Origin: Stachybotrys elegans
Lineage: Eukaryota; Ascomycota; Sordariomycetes; Hypocreales; Stachybotryaceae
Assembly (NCBI GenBank): GCA_020746835.1
Contig: JAGPNK010000007.1
Coordinates: 434,001-498,000, forward strand
Direction: 5' to 3'
Length of the DNA: 64,000 bases
Shown here: positions 1-12,538 of the stretch, piece after piece
Layout of the letters: every line of letters begins with the position of its first letter
Position numbering within the stretch: the stretch's first letter is position 1
Translations under genes and position numbers: made by a program
The notes under the pieces: generated by a model
Databases searched by the model: none
What the model was told of the DNA's origin: nothing
Seen by the model: only the letters and a program-made list of their open reading frames with translations

Positions 1-1989
1 ATCGGGCAACCCCTGCCTTGCTCTGGACCGCAAGTCATGCAACTCTTTCGGTTACATTTTGATAGACATTTGCGCCCAGCTCAGGTCTATCTGGCCAACA
101 ATGCGCCGGTCGCCGCCTGCATAACCCTCCCCCCAGCTACTGGCATGTCCTTTACAAGATCAAAGGTCATGTACCGGGTCGGATTCGGCAGAAAACAACT
201 TGGTGATTTACACGCCCCCCCTTCTTGTTCCGTTCCCCACCCGACAACGGCTTAAGAGGGCCAGAAAGGGGGCTCATGGCCACCAGAATATTGAAGAAGA
301 AGAGCGAGAAAGAGGAAAAAAAAGAAAATGAAGGCGATGGGTGTGGCGCTCGGGCCTGCTCCGCATCGGGTTCCCTTCTATGAGCCAGGGGAGAAGGTAA
401 GACATGCTATCTCTTAACATGTTCATAGTATGGGGAACCTGGCAAGGGTCTAGACTAACAGAAGCAATGTGCCTTTGCTAGCCGTAATGGTCCTGGAATA
501 GGAAGGGGAGAAGCTGAAGAGAGCTGCTCATGGGTGAAAGTTATCGTCATTGGCTCAGCACTTTTCACTCATTCGCTCAGCAAAGGAGTCAAGTGCGTGA
601 TTTTCTCCTCCCGTCGTGTTTGGGCTTGCAATCGAGTTCAAACAGAGCCATCGGTCTCTAGATCTCTTCATACTTGACACAACTCACCCACTCACACTTC
701 CCCGCGTTATGCCGCCGCCGCCGCCTCGTCATCGTTTCCGAGCAACTTCTCCATTGCCTGTGTCGCGCGTGACACGCGACAGTCCATCATCCTCGGAAAA
801 AGGGGGCTGGCTCGACTCTGTCTGGCGCCGGTGGCGTTTCCCTGCAGGACCATGTATATCGATGGACGTGGTGGTGCTCGGCAGTAGCCTCTGACCACCA
901 CCACCACCAAGAGCTGCAGAGAGGAGAGACGCATGGATCATGCTCGCTCATTTCTGTCTTGTCAGACGTGCGAGCCGGCAGCCCCTGCGCAGCGAGGGTG
1001 AAAAGGTGAGAGGGAGAGGGAGAGGGAGGGGTTGGAATGCGGGCAGTCCGCATGAAGGCAGCACGGAGTCGTCGGCATGCCGTAGATGTCGGCAAATCGA
1101 TTTCGTCCAGGGGGATATGGCCCGACCTCACGTCGAGTATTGCGCGGCCCGCGTACGGGCAGCTGTAGGAGCAACGCATGGTCCGGGTTCATGGGGAAGA
1201 ATTCCTCAGCTGGCCTGATCTGCTCCCAGGATCGCGCAGCTGGGCTGATGCCTCTGCCCGTTTCCAGCCATGTGCGCCTATCCCCTTGCGCAAGCAGGAG
1301 AGTGTTGAGGGGGGCGTGTAGGTTGGTGGTGATGGGCAATGCATGGTGTTTGCTGGTCTGGCTCTTCATCTTGGAGGATGTGGCCGACAAGGATGCCTTC
1401 TTCCATGGGCCTCTCATTGCTGTCCTGGGCGTATGCGACGAGGGCTGTACTTCGTACGCCGGGCAGAGAGATTGTGATGCTCCTCTCGGTGAGATGGAGT
1501 GGGCACGCTTGCATGCGACGATGTTGCTTCATGTAGCACAAAGGCATATCCATGTCCGGTGGTTGATGCTGGCATTGTGGTCTCCTCGTCCCGCCCCTGG
1601 GTGTCTGACAGCCTCACTTTTCCACATGCATGTGCGGGCGTCGTGGTATGTACATGTGAGCTGTCTGTTTCTTTTATTTTATTTTGCGTTTTGTCTTGCC
1701 ACCACACCCTCATTTCCTTTTTTAGTTTATTTTTTATTGCCTTTGGTGAGAGTTGCGTGGTGACGGCCGGTGAGAGTACGCTTCACTTCTCTCACCGTAC
1801 GGTACGCAATTGCTGATGGGATTTCTAGAAGCCTTCCCGATCCCGCTGAGATGACCCCTGGCATCACTGGGCATGGGGAAGGGTTGGTGTGTGTCGATCT
1901 ATACTCCATGCCCCTGCAAGACCATGCTGTAGCCGGCACTGGCACTAGCACTAGAGCAGGTTGCAAAACGAAGACGAAAAGGGGAGAGA

Positions 1990-2051
1990 TTGCATTGCAT
2001 TGCAGTGCAGTGCAGTGCGTGCTGGTCCAGGTCCAGGTCCAGGTCCAGGTC
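1990..2051. repeat. short tandem repeats (TGCAT/TGCAG then GGTCCA)
   Basis: Two neighbouring microsatellite-like tracts are visible: repeats of TTGCA/GTGCA at about 1990-2018, followed by roughly four and a half copies of the hexamer GGTCCA at 2024-2051. No coding context is apparent. Confidence 0.85.
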
Positions 2052-3715
2052 AAGGGTGGCATGTGGTTTGTTGTGTGTTGATGGTGAGCGGTAAGTGGTG
2101 AGTCACAGACGGGCATGGCAACATCGGCATCGACTTGCCTCTTTCCTCCCCGGTTGCCGGTTTCTGGTGCAAGGAACCCACCGTACAGAGGCTCATTCCA
2201 AATTTCAGCGCGCCATGGTTACGGTAAGCTGGTAACTCCTAAGGAACTGTGCCTGAGCTGACGCCAGATAAACAAACTATCCCCGATCTGGTCACCTTTG
2301 TACCTTTCTTCCTTGACCTCACCTTGTCCTCATCTCATGGTCCAAAACAACGTGGCTTGCTTCCCTTCTCACGGGCACGACAAGCATCGCTTTACGGGCA
2401 TCACGCCGGCGCAGCGCCATCAGGACCCAGCGTGTGCACCACCATCTCTTTCTAGGCGGGCGCTGATCCATCCATTCGATGCGTCCGGCACCGCCCCCCA
2501 TCCCCTCCCACATCATATCACCATGCGATATGCAACGCACGCGCTGCAGCGCTGCAGCCTGGACGTGCAGGTAGCAGACAGGCAGTCAATTCGAGGAACA
2601 TCTCTGTGGTGGTGCCATAAGACGGCACGGGGCGTCTTGGGTCTTGCCCAGCATCAGTCCGAAGAAAGGGGGGGGTGTGAAGGCCAACCAATATTACATG
2701 TCCACGCTGGCGGATGCTCGGCTGCCTCTCGTTGCTCGTTACACAGAACTGGATTTGTTGGGGTTGAGCTCTCTCATCGCCCTCTGCTGTGGCTGCAACT
2801 ATGTACGAGTACGAAAGGCACGGACTAGGGGAGGGAGGGGGTCGTGCTCCTGCAAGCCCAGGTTCGATACGCGAGGGGAGCCTGCTCAGCTTGCTTGGGG
2901 GATAATCAGCACCACGTTGCCCTTTTCGGTGAGACCTGCAGGTCGCTTTCTCATCGCGATGCTACTCGACCACAGTTTCCCTGGCTTGGTACGCCTGCGG
3001 GCGATGCTCCTGCACATACTTGCTCTAGCCATCATGGCCCCTGGTCGCCGCGAAGCTGACACGACCTGCACGGACAATGCCCCTTCGAGCGAGATGCGAC
3101 TGGAGAATATTATCCCTCCCCTGACTCATAGTGTACTCTCTCTCCAGTGGCTTCAAGGCAGACGCATATTGATTGGGAATCTCAGAGGGGGTGAGAAGGG
3201 GGGGGGAGGCTGGGATACCTGTTGGGATCCTGGACAACCTGTCTCCCCCCCCGTTATCGCGCGCGCTCCTCGCCCCGACAGCGCGGCTCACTGTGAGATA
3301 TGGTCCCAAAGTGGCAAGATTGGCCAATCCTGTTGGGTTGATCCTGGAAGATACGTGATCCAACTGGCGCATCCCAGCGGCGAGGTGGTCTTCTCACTTC
3401 GGCACGAAAATAACGGAACGGCTAGCTTAGACTCGGCCCGGCCCCCACGTCCCGGCTCACAGGGATGAAATGGGCTTCGTCGACTTGGACTCGGCCCATA
3501 ACCAAGGCGCCGTTCCAGGAATATCACGTTTATCCTGCTCCTTCTGGATGGTGATGATGCTGATGCTGATGATGAAGCTGCTGATGATGGCCCTGCATCG
3601 TCATGCACCTCCAGGCGAAGCTGCGCTGCCGTTACGCAGGAAGCCTTGTGATTACGTTGGAGAAACGAGGGGGCTGCCCATGTCACCACCACGAAGATCC
3701 AACTTCAATCACACC

Positions 3716-3743
3716 CCTCCTCCTCCTCCTCCTCCTCCTCCTC
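3716..3743. repeat. (CCT)n microsatellite
   Basis: About nine uninterrupted CCT units. A GAT/GCT-rich tract lies just upstream at 3548-3590. Neither lies in a recognisable gene. Confidence 0.9.
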
Positions 3744-5390
3744 AAGACGCATGTATCTCCTGAAGGGCTGGGTCGACGATCAGCAATACGAGGATCCCGT
3801 TGTCTACCGATGGCTCGGCTGCCAGTGGACTGCCCTTGTAGGTAGGTGAGTATGGAAATGCGGAGAGAAGGGTGCCTCTCCCACAGCGGCGGGTCGCAGC
3901 TGAGGACGCCCATCCTTGCTTATTGCTCTCGCTTGTTTTGGCTTCGGCGATGTCCTATCCGATATCATTTCGTTTGGCAGGCGTCGAATCACGGTACCAG
4001 TCAAGTGACCTGACAGTCAACAGCAGCCTGCTTAGCGATGTGGCTGGTGACTAGATCGCAAAGGGCAGGAAAAGAGAGGAGGAGGCTCTGTCAGCCGCTA
4101 GAAAGGCGCGGTGAGTCTGCCGCCGCACGCCGCCATCCTCCTCAACCTCGTGGCTCAAACTCGGTGCCGGTTGACTAAGGGCTGGACGCATCACGAAACA
4201 ACCCCCACGCGTATTAAGTGATGAGTGGTGCGGGCAGTGATCGCTGAGCTCGGCAATTGTTGAGAACATAGGTCATGAGAAGGCTGGACAAAGAGGGGGG
4301 AGCAGCCCCATAGGCAGGCACGAGAACCACAGGATGCCGTGGCATGTTGTGATTGCGTACGGCTTTATGCTGTCATGCTGGGAATATGTGCTTTGCAAGA
4401 AAAAAAGTGAGCCTTGGATACAGCATGCAGGTGAGCTATCGCATACGCGTGCGCCTACGACCACTTCGCCAAGGGCACTGCTCCTGCGTGCTGTTCCTTT
4501 GGGTGCCTGTACCCATGCTAGTCAGGTCAGCAGTGTGGTCCCGTGGCATCGGACATGGTTCACGAAGGGGGAGGGACTCTGGTGTTGGCGAAGAGGCATG
4601 GCTCAACGCACAATCAGAGCAGGACTCGACCCCGACTCCCCGAGCCCGGCAAGTGCCGGTTGAAATTTATCCATCCAACCATCTACGCCCGTTATCGCGA
4701 TGCACGGCATGCGATATCAGCCCTCGGCTCACCAGGTCTCACGTCGTCCGTCCACTATCCATCTCACCTCCTCCCCCGCGCCTAAATTATGCCCGCCAGA
4801 TCCATGCATTTCCCACGTCAATTGTCCTTGTTCTAATAATAATAGCTAGGGAGAGAGGGAGGGGGTGGATCAACCGAGTAGGAGGGGGTGTGCGCGTGGC
4901 CGATGGGCTTGGACCGCCTCACCTCGAGTCAGCCCTACTCTGCCGAGTGTACGGATACGCGGTTCGGAGTGCCAAACTTGTCGCATTGTCTCTCGCCATG
5001 ATTGATGCAGTGGCGTGATAATCCTGCACTGCACTGTCCGAGGGGCATCACCAAGCGCAAACACCAAGGCGCTATGTACTTGGCGACAGGATGAAATCCA
5101 GCCATGGCCCCAACGGCGGCGCGCCAGACGGCGCCTGCTTTGGCTCTTAGCGCGATTCTCGTGAAACAGCTGGCAGAGCCATCGCGCATGGGAAATTGTT
5201 AAAATGCCATGTCGAGCCTTTTGCGGGACCAGACGCCAACAGGTGCTGCAATTTCCCCCCTTTGATCCCCTTCGCTGGCGATTGAGTGACTAGCGGGCAA
5301 GCAACAACGTGGCTACCAGAAACGTGTGGGTTGCAGCGCAATAACTGGCTGGCCAGCGCCCTATGGACACTCGCATGTTTTCGGTATCAC

Positions 5391-5432
5391 GTTTATTTTA
5401 TATTTTATTTCTTTTTTAAAATAAAATAAAAA
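5391..5432. repeat. AT-only low-complexity tract with inverted symmetry
   Basis: An almost pure A/T stretch in which a TATTTTATTT-like left half is followed by AAAATAAAATA, so it can fold back on itself. It is followed by a polypyrimidine tract. No function can be assigned. Confidence 0.6.
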
Positions 5433-8400
5433 TTCTTTCCCATCTCCCCTTTTCCCTCTTCCTCTTCATCCGGTCTCAGCACTGTTACCAACGGCAGATT
5501 CCAGCGGCATGCCCGAGCGCGCAGCACAGAGAACGCCCAAGCTCAGACGATTGGAAACGGTTCCAGCAGGGGGACATACATGCCAAGAGACATGACGCAC
5601 AGTAGGCTATCGTGAGCCGGACTCCGGCGATCCATCTGTTTCATGCTTGTAGGCACGTTTCTTTACTTTGCGAACCCCCCCGGTCCTGTCTGTATGTCTA
5701 TCTGGGGAGGGTAGGGTGTTGCTTTTTGATTCAACATGGCTTGTGCCCTACAGACTCCAAACTGGTCCCCTTTTCGGACACGGACCTGGGGTCTGCTCGT
5801 ATAATACACAGGATCTGCATGAATATCGCGATAGCCTCACCCCGGCTTGAGCACTAGCGGATCGCTCGCCAACTTGGAACACTAGTCAATGACACACCAC
5901 TTCGTCAAGCCTCGACTCGTCGCTCTCATGGCACCCCCTTTCCCGCTTGAGGGGGATATGTCATTGTCAAATTACGGGTCGGAGCCACCTGCGCCAGCTA
6001 TGGCCTCGAAGCAGAAACCTGGCGGATTGTTCCGCGGCCGCCGAATCAGCTTTCGACATGGGTGGTGCCTGTTGAAATGAGTCGACAATGACGGCAAGAC
6101 ACGAGCGGAGAATGCTAGACAAATACTTCGAGAACAATCCTCCATACGAGCACGAGCACCGCCCCGCTCCGGAACCATCTTCCGACGTCGCCATGACACG
6201 ACGATTTTGTACAGGAAGGGATTTCCTTGCAAGATAAGCTTGAGGGATGGGAATCTAGGCCTAGACTCCTCTCAGACACATCGGCATTACCCATCTGTCT
6301 GGCACGGCTGCCAATTGTCTCTTGGCCGGAGCATTGCCCCCGGAGGGACCCTTCCCCGGAATGATGTGAGGGCATGAGGCACGCTAGCTCTGGCAGAATG
6401 GCATTCTTGTTCTATGTGTAACGACCGCTTCGTGCCTTTAATGAGCCGCAATGTAGATCTCGAGCTCCTTGACGTGTGGCATCGCGATGAGCAGACTTTC
6501 TTCACTGTCCACAGCTTTAACGTGTCAAGAGGGTATTTCAAATGCAGCCGCCTTTTGTTGCACTACCAATGTCCCTTGATGGAGGGATGGGGCGTGCGTG
6601 TGTGTGCCATTCTGCAAGGAGAAGAGCAGTAAACAAACGGGCATTGACGGCCATATCACTTTGCGTCCTCCCGGGATGCTCCAGGCTCGCTGCATGGCTG
6701 ACTCGTTGCGTGCATACAGAACAAAGTTCTCTCCTATCGGAAACGTGCATAAACGAGGCGCACACCTCTGTGTTGTTGGGTTTTTTTTTTTCATGTTTCC
6801 TCAAGAGTTTTACTCTTTCTGTACGAATTATTGTTTCTATTCTTATGCATGAAAAAATTTTCACGTTATTTTTTGCCAATTTTTAATTTTCTTTTTTCGC
6901 CACTATCAGCTGCCATCCATGCGTTGCAACGTTGAATCCTTGCGAAGCTGAGCGGTGTGTGTGTGTGGCTTGCGGTGGTTTTACCAATAAGAGAAGCTAC
7001 CGAGGATACCTTTAAATATGGTCTGTGTCCTTTAATTGTTGGGTAAGCTTGTGAGACATGGCACTGGGGTGAGCGGTTGGGGTCGGTGGCGTTGTGCGTA
7101 TTCGGTCTGCCATAGACTGTAGTCATCAATGGGGACTTTATCATGGGCGTTTCGTCTGTAGTTGATGCAGAGTACTTGACTTGGGTTGTGAATGTCTGGT
7201 AGGGGGTGGCAGAGGAAGTAATATCAAAAGTCCAAGCTATATGATATCAGTTTTCCAATTGTTAGACGTTCCTTTTTCTTACCCTGTAGCTCATGGACCT
7301 TGCTGGGCTTGATGTACATGGCCCTATAATTCATGATGTCACACTGACCTTGTTGTTTAATATCTCTTACATGACGGGGGTTCGTGGCAGTATAGCAGCA
7401 TCTTGTTATTGTTGAATATCTATCCACCATGGAAGCATGCTGGTAGTTTTACATATCAAATATTGCCTCGGAGTGCTTTATTCGCACCAATTAGCATTCG
7501 GGATATCGGTTAAAGTGTACTGGTGATAGAGTAATGGCTGTGTTTCACCCGACGGGTAATAAACAACAACACCAGGCAACCAGTCAGATGATGATAGTGC
7601 AACAATGTGACACCTCACGCAAATGACAGAGTATCAACGCAGCAGCTTGTCGAGCATGGCCATGGTTGTCTACAAGTTGAGTTTGGTATAGTCATGCTTA
7701 TATTGTTTAGGGTGGCCGTATCAAAGTGCGTAGACATTGATATTTGTCTGTATTTCGAGTCACGAAGCACGTATTGTGTCGCAGGTAACTCGTCGATCCG
7801 AAAGCACAGCTGCAAAAACCCAGAAGATGTTCACTGACTGGACGAAGTCATCGAACTGGCTGGTACCTAGTATCTGTTCAACCAACGTGCCAACCATATA
7901 CCTACAAGTATGTATTGGGTAACAACCACCTACACTCACACCACGGTCATCACGCCACACCTGACACAACGTCCTCAACACCAGAACCTTCTACTGTGCG
8001 TGGCTCCTTGCCCCTTCTGCACACTCAACACCAAGCCACCCAACTGGCGCACGCCGGCTGACAGTCTAGAACCCTGGACATCAGCATACAGAGCTGAAAA
8101 TAAGAAGCAACTCCTGAATCATATGATCAACTCCAGTGCTCCCGCCGAGCCCCTACACCGCAAGCCAAGCTAAGGATGCATCTTACTCAGGCGATGCAGC
8201 CAGCCACCATCTGAGCCCCTTCACCAGGCCAGCTGCCTGTGCGCGCCACCAACCTCACGGCCTCTTCCCTCACACGGCGACGGCCAGGCATCGAATGATG
8301 ATTCATCACCCCACGCTCAGCTACCTCCTCACAGCATATCGGCATGCATGTCTCAGTGCTCAGACCCTCTGCGGGCTTGCTCACGCCTTCGGCCCGTGAC

Positions 8401-8963
8401 ACAGGCGAGCACGACGTCTAATGCGTCGAATCGGTGCAACGACGTGGCAGCACTGCGCGTGATGTCGACGTGGCGGGTGCCCGCATCCAAAGGGCCACAT
8501 TAGCGGCTGCCTGCAGCTTCTCATCACATCTTGAGCCAACCGGCGGCGGCATGGGAACCCCCCAGTTTTATTTTTTTGACAGGTCGTTTTGGTGCTCCCT
8601 CCTCGGTCACTCGACTCGCCTTAGCCGTTGGAACTTGGACAAGTCCCTGATCAAGTCAGATGCGCCACTTCTCACGTAAGAAACGATACGTGGGATTATC
8701 ATAATGCCATTGTTTTGGACGATCTGGTCATACAACCTGCAGTCAACTAGTGGGTGGGGAAAGGAGGCAGACGGTAGATGTTCTGTAACCGGTGATATCC
8801 GCATCTCAAGACGAGGCCGTAGCGGCCGCCCAGATGCCAAGAGGGGTTGGTATGTACGACGTGCGCCTTTTCCTGATGCTCTGTGTACCATCTGAGAGTC
8901 CAGTATCTCAGCATCCCCCAACTTTGCTCGAGCTTCGCACTCCTTCCTCGCTCGTCGTCCTCT

Positions 8964-11737
8964 CTAAGCTGGGGCCATTGGCTGTGGCTTTGACTGGATC
9001 TCCCGAATCGTCTCTCGGGTCCGTGGGTTGTCCTCGAAGCTTGCGCGGATCAAATCCAGGACCTCATCCATCGAAAAGTACAAGCTGAGTTCACTCTCAA
9101 CCCACAGGAACCTGACGTCGTTGAGGTTGCTTTGCAGAAACTCGCTGAGATACTTGAGACGCAGCCAATTTGGTGCATATTGGGCAGTTGCTGGGATCTC
9201 ATCTTCCGCCGGAGGGGTTCCCATGAGCTTGCTGGGGAGGAACAAGTCGTCCAGCTCAGTCGCCAATGCAATAAGCTTCGCAATGTTGTATGCTTCGTCC
9301 TGACCTATCGAAGGCATCTCCAGCACATCCGTTATGAGCTTGGTAGCGAGCGCATCGGCGAGCGACCCAACGGCCTGCGACCAAACCGAACGAGCGAGGA
9401 TTGGAGACCAAGCTGCCGCCATGACCCTGATGCGCGCAGTTCCCGCTTCGATAGACGCTTCTGGTTCCCCTTGTTCCATGATGCTCTGCTCACCGCCGAT
9501 GAGATCTCTCAGCACAGTCTTCTGTACGTTCATCTCCTTTGCGTAGCTGCGGTTGGCGAAGCCTTGAAGGCTTTTGACGTCGTTGTCGATTCGCAGCATG
9601 AGCTTTGCTCGAGGTGTCAGGTCTTCGCGCTGTTTCCATGATGTTGAGAAGTCGGATAACCGTTCCGCCAAGTACATGGCATCGTTGTAGAGAAACCTGT
9701 TCGCGTAAGTCTAGCACTGACCCCAAAGTCAGGGGCATACGTACATCCTACCACCAATGTCCTGTGAGTAATAGTGAGGTGATATGGCTCGGAAAAGAGC
9801 GAGTGCAAATGTTGGTAGACCAAAGAGCTCAGGCGCCGTCGAAGCAACGTGGCTGTATTGACCCCCTTCCCTTGTCAGTGCTGCGCCATCCTCCAATATC
9901 GTGTAAATAAGGTCGAGAACAGGCTCGGGCATCGAGGAGATACTGTAGGTCTCCTTGAGCACGAGCTCTCTCGTCGCTGGCTGGGAGGTCTTGGATGGTT
10001 GTCGAGCGGAAGGCTGCGGTGCCTCTTCAACGGGCGCTTCTGCATCATCGTCACCCCAGCCCCATGCCGCAGCGCTATCATCCTCATCATCTTTAGCTGC
10101 GTTCTCAGTGCTGGCAGCAGGCTTATCAGGGGCCTCGTCTTCGTCCCAGCCCCATGCGTCCGCACCATCGTCCTCATCCTTAGAAGCAATCGGCTTGTCG
10201 TTTGAGGCCTTGGGCACATCTTTGGAGTCGCCATTGGTGTCTTCGTCACCCTCGTCCCACGCATCACCCCAGTCAGCGCCCCAATCGTTTGTCTCGTTCG
10301 TTGCGGCGGCGCCCTTGGAAGCCAGTTCCTTGCCTTCAGCAAGAGAAACCATCTGTTTCTCGACTTTCTCAACCTGCTTTGATGCGCCGATTCCACCTGC
10401 CAGCCTTGTCCGCACAGTGTCGAGTGCGGTCTCCCGGCATTTCCCACTCCAGATCTTGGGGGCCTTGTCGACCCATTGACGGAGCTCATCGCAACCCGTG
10501 TAGCCGCTCTTCTCGAGTGCTCCGCAGAAATGGCTTGCTCGCCGGATCATATCCTGGAACTTGTCCATATCCACTAGGGACGACGGGACCGAGGGATTCA
10601 ACCACTTGTCGATCAGGCGACTGATGACATCGCTCATCATGAAATTACACAGAGGCTCTAGCAAGTCGGGAGGAAGCTTCCGAGCGATGAAAGTAAATAT
10701 CTTTTCGAGATCAGTCAAGAGAGAGCTCTCCGAGTTGTCTGCTTCCCCAGCAAGCTCAAGGACGTTTTCGCCCATCTTGACGGAGCGTAGCGAGGTGCTG
10801 GATTCCATGCGAGGAGACACAACAGCAGCATCAATATTGTGCCACAGCTGCTCCATCCGCTCGTCCACTTCTTTGTATGCCTTTAGTCCGACTACGGCGT
10901 CATCCAAGGTCATTTGTTCGTCTTGTTCAGTTAGGCGACATGTCCATAATTGAGGCCGGCTCAGGACTTACCGGGAAGCTGATCGAAGATAGTAATGGTA
11001 GAGGCCTCTGTGTCGACCTTGACCAAGGCCTTCCAGACATGATCGAAAGCGTCATGGATGCCCGACTTTAGCTCAAAGGCCCTCAGATCCAGCAGCTTCA
11101 TGACGCGGCAGGACTTGCTGGCTGCCACCTTGTCGAGAGCGGCCCACGATCCTAGATGGCACATTAGTTATGCGACAAGATGTGGGAACAGATGTGCGCA
11201 CTTTCTAGAAGATGCAGCGAGTCAAGAATGCGCCGCTCGTTTCTGGCCACTTCCACTTCCTCCAATAGTTTATTGACATATTGGATGCCGCGCAGAACAT
11301 CCAGTAGTTGCAAACTGTACTGTGTCTCGCGGTTGACGAATTCCACTCTTTCTTCGGCATCCTTGATCCGCTCGCCAGAGACGCCCGGATCTTCAGAGTC
11401 CCGCACAATCTCGTTCGCAATCGTCTTGGAGCGTATAATGTCTTCTTGAAGAGCCTTTGCGTTCCTGACCCAGGACCCGACCTCTTCGCGGGTTTCTTGA
11501 TTCACGGTATGGACTTCAGCCTGCAGATGGGACAGCTCGTATCTTGGGCCCTGTAATTGGGAAACGTGTTCGACGTACCTCGAGGTCGGCCTTGGTGCGG
11601 GCAAGAGCTTCGATGGCGGGGAGAAGGTCGACGGCGGAAACGGGAGGGAGGGACGCTACATCGTCGGGAAAGCGATTTTCGAGAGAGAAGCCGACGAGGG
11701 CCTCGCTAAGCCGCTGAGAGTCGGAAACAGCAGCCAT
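8964..11737 (-). CDS. ZW10/Dsl1-family vesicle-tethering and kinetochore protein
   Basis: Predicted subunit of the Dsl1/NRZ complex, which tethers Golgi-derived COPI vesicles at the ER; animal ZW10 also works at kinetochores. Five exons (11579-11737, 11202-11520, 10972-11151, 9745-10921, 8964-9696) join in frame to 855 residues, the usual size for filamentous fungi. Four introns of 48-58 nt have GT..AG ends. The ATG at 11737 opens a frame whose exons join into a typical ZW10 sequence, with an N-terminal helical segment (NQETREEVGSW...) and a C-terminal segment around YNDAMYLAERL. Residues about 425-530 form an acidic insert with three tryptophan clusters (DWGADWGDAW, AWGWDEDE, AWGWGDDD), resembling the coatomer-binding lasso of yeast Dsl1. 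The N-terminus faces the esterase gene across about 800 bp. Identification by recognition of the fungal family, not by search. Confidence 0.85.
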
Positions 11738-12477
11738 GGCTTGGTGGTATCACAGCTGTGCGGATGGGGGGTTGCGGTTGTGGTATGCGATTGGGGGGAT
11801 GGAGAGGCCAGCGCCCAGAACTGCGAATCATAAAGCAGGAATTCGTAAAATCATTCAGAGAGCGACTAAATATCAAAACGCAGCATCTGCTTCGTGCCTA
11901 TGTGGCTGGCGTCGAAGCTGTGCAAGTCGGTCAACTAGCTTGGTGGGAGGATGCAAGCATGTGGCCTTAGCTGGCCAAATTCCAGTGAGGTCATCCAAGC
12001 CGTGGTGGGCTGTTGAAGCGGCTGACCTAAGCTGCTACCCTGTAGCCGGTTCAAAACACCAACACCAACGCATGTTAGGTATATTCCATTCATATTTATT
12101 ACTCGCGATGCTGATATTTTGCAACATTAGGGTCGTGTTCCATAATGAGTCTCCCTGTTCTCTTTACTGGCTGGCTTCGTAGCTGAGACCTGTTGTCATT
12201 GACAATCCTATGACACAACCAGTTCAGCTCAAAGTGGATGGCTCAAGTTGGCCCTTCTAGAACTAATTTAACGAAGCTGTTTGTTAAATGAAATCATTGT
12301 CATGACTATATGATGAGCAAAATATCACGAATTATGGGCCACAAGAAGACACATCGATTAGGAAGCTCCGAAGACAAAAGTGCTCAAATGGGCGCGGAAG
12401 AATCTGTGTAAGGCGATGCCAATTAGCCGACAAGCCCGGAATGATAACGTTACCAGAGGATTGTGGACAAGAGACGA
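11738..12477. other. divergent intergenic region, ZW10 and esterase
   Basis: Contains no credible gene. It must hold the promoters of both ZW10 (left, minus) and the carboxylesterase (right, plus). The right half, from about 12080, is AT-rich. Confidence 0.6.
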
Positions 12478-12484
12478 TATAAAA
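12478..12484 (+). promoter_or_regulatory. TATA box of the carboxylesterase gene
   Basis: TATAAAA lies 61 nt before the ATG at 12539, the usual spacing for an inducible fungal secreted-enzyme gene with a short leader. Confidence 0.55.
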
Positions 12485-12538
12485 TGGCCTCGTAAAGCAG
12501 CTGTCAATATACGTTGAGGCCATTGGAGCATCGGAACC

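Larger units (their letters stand above)
1..8963. other. long region without convincing genes
   Basis: I see no reading frame here that resembles a known protein, has plausible codon usage, and begins at ATG with conserved exon structure. The open frames present are short, overlap on both strands and are rich in low-complexity residues. The sequence contains many polypyrimidine stretches, trinucleotide runs and AT-rich islands (for example 5391-5430 and 6779-6900). In filamentous fungi such stretches often flank developmental regulators with long leaders, so it may be the regulatory or untranslated region of a gene left of position 1. That is inference only. Confidence 0.6.

Noticed and set aside
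1086..1763. 225-codon ATG frame in the gene-poor region
   Set aside because: No recognisable domain, overlaps equally long frames on the other strand, and composition looks non-coding.
2860..2872. GGTTCGATACG, similar to a tRNA B box
   Set aside because: No A box at the right distance and no acceptor stem; the same applies to GGTTCGATTGC at 24769.
2644..3468. 274-codon open frame on the plus strand
   Set aside because: Begins at a non-ATG codon, is rich in Arg/Gly/Pro low complexity, and resembles no family.
11551..11578. 28-nt intron in ZW10
   Set aside because: It would restore frame, but a 58-nt intron (11521-11578) with a CAG acceptor gives a better family match and normal length.
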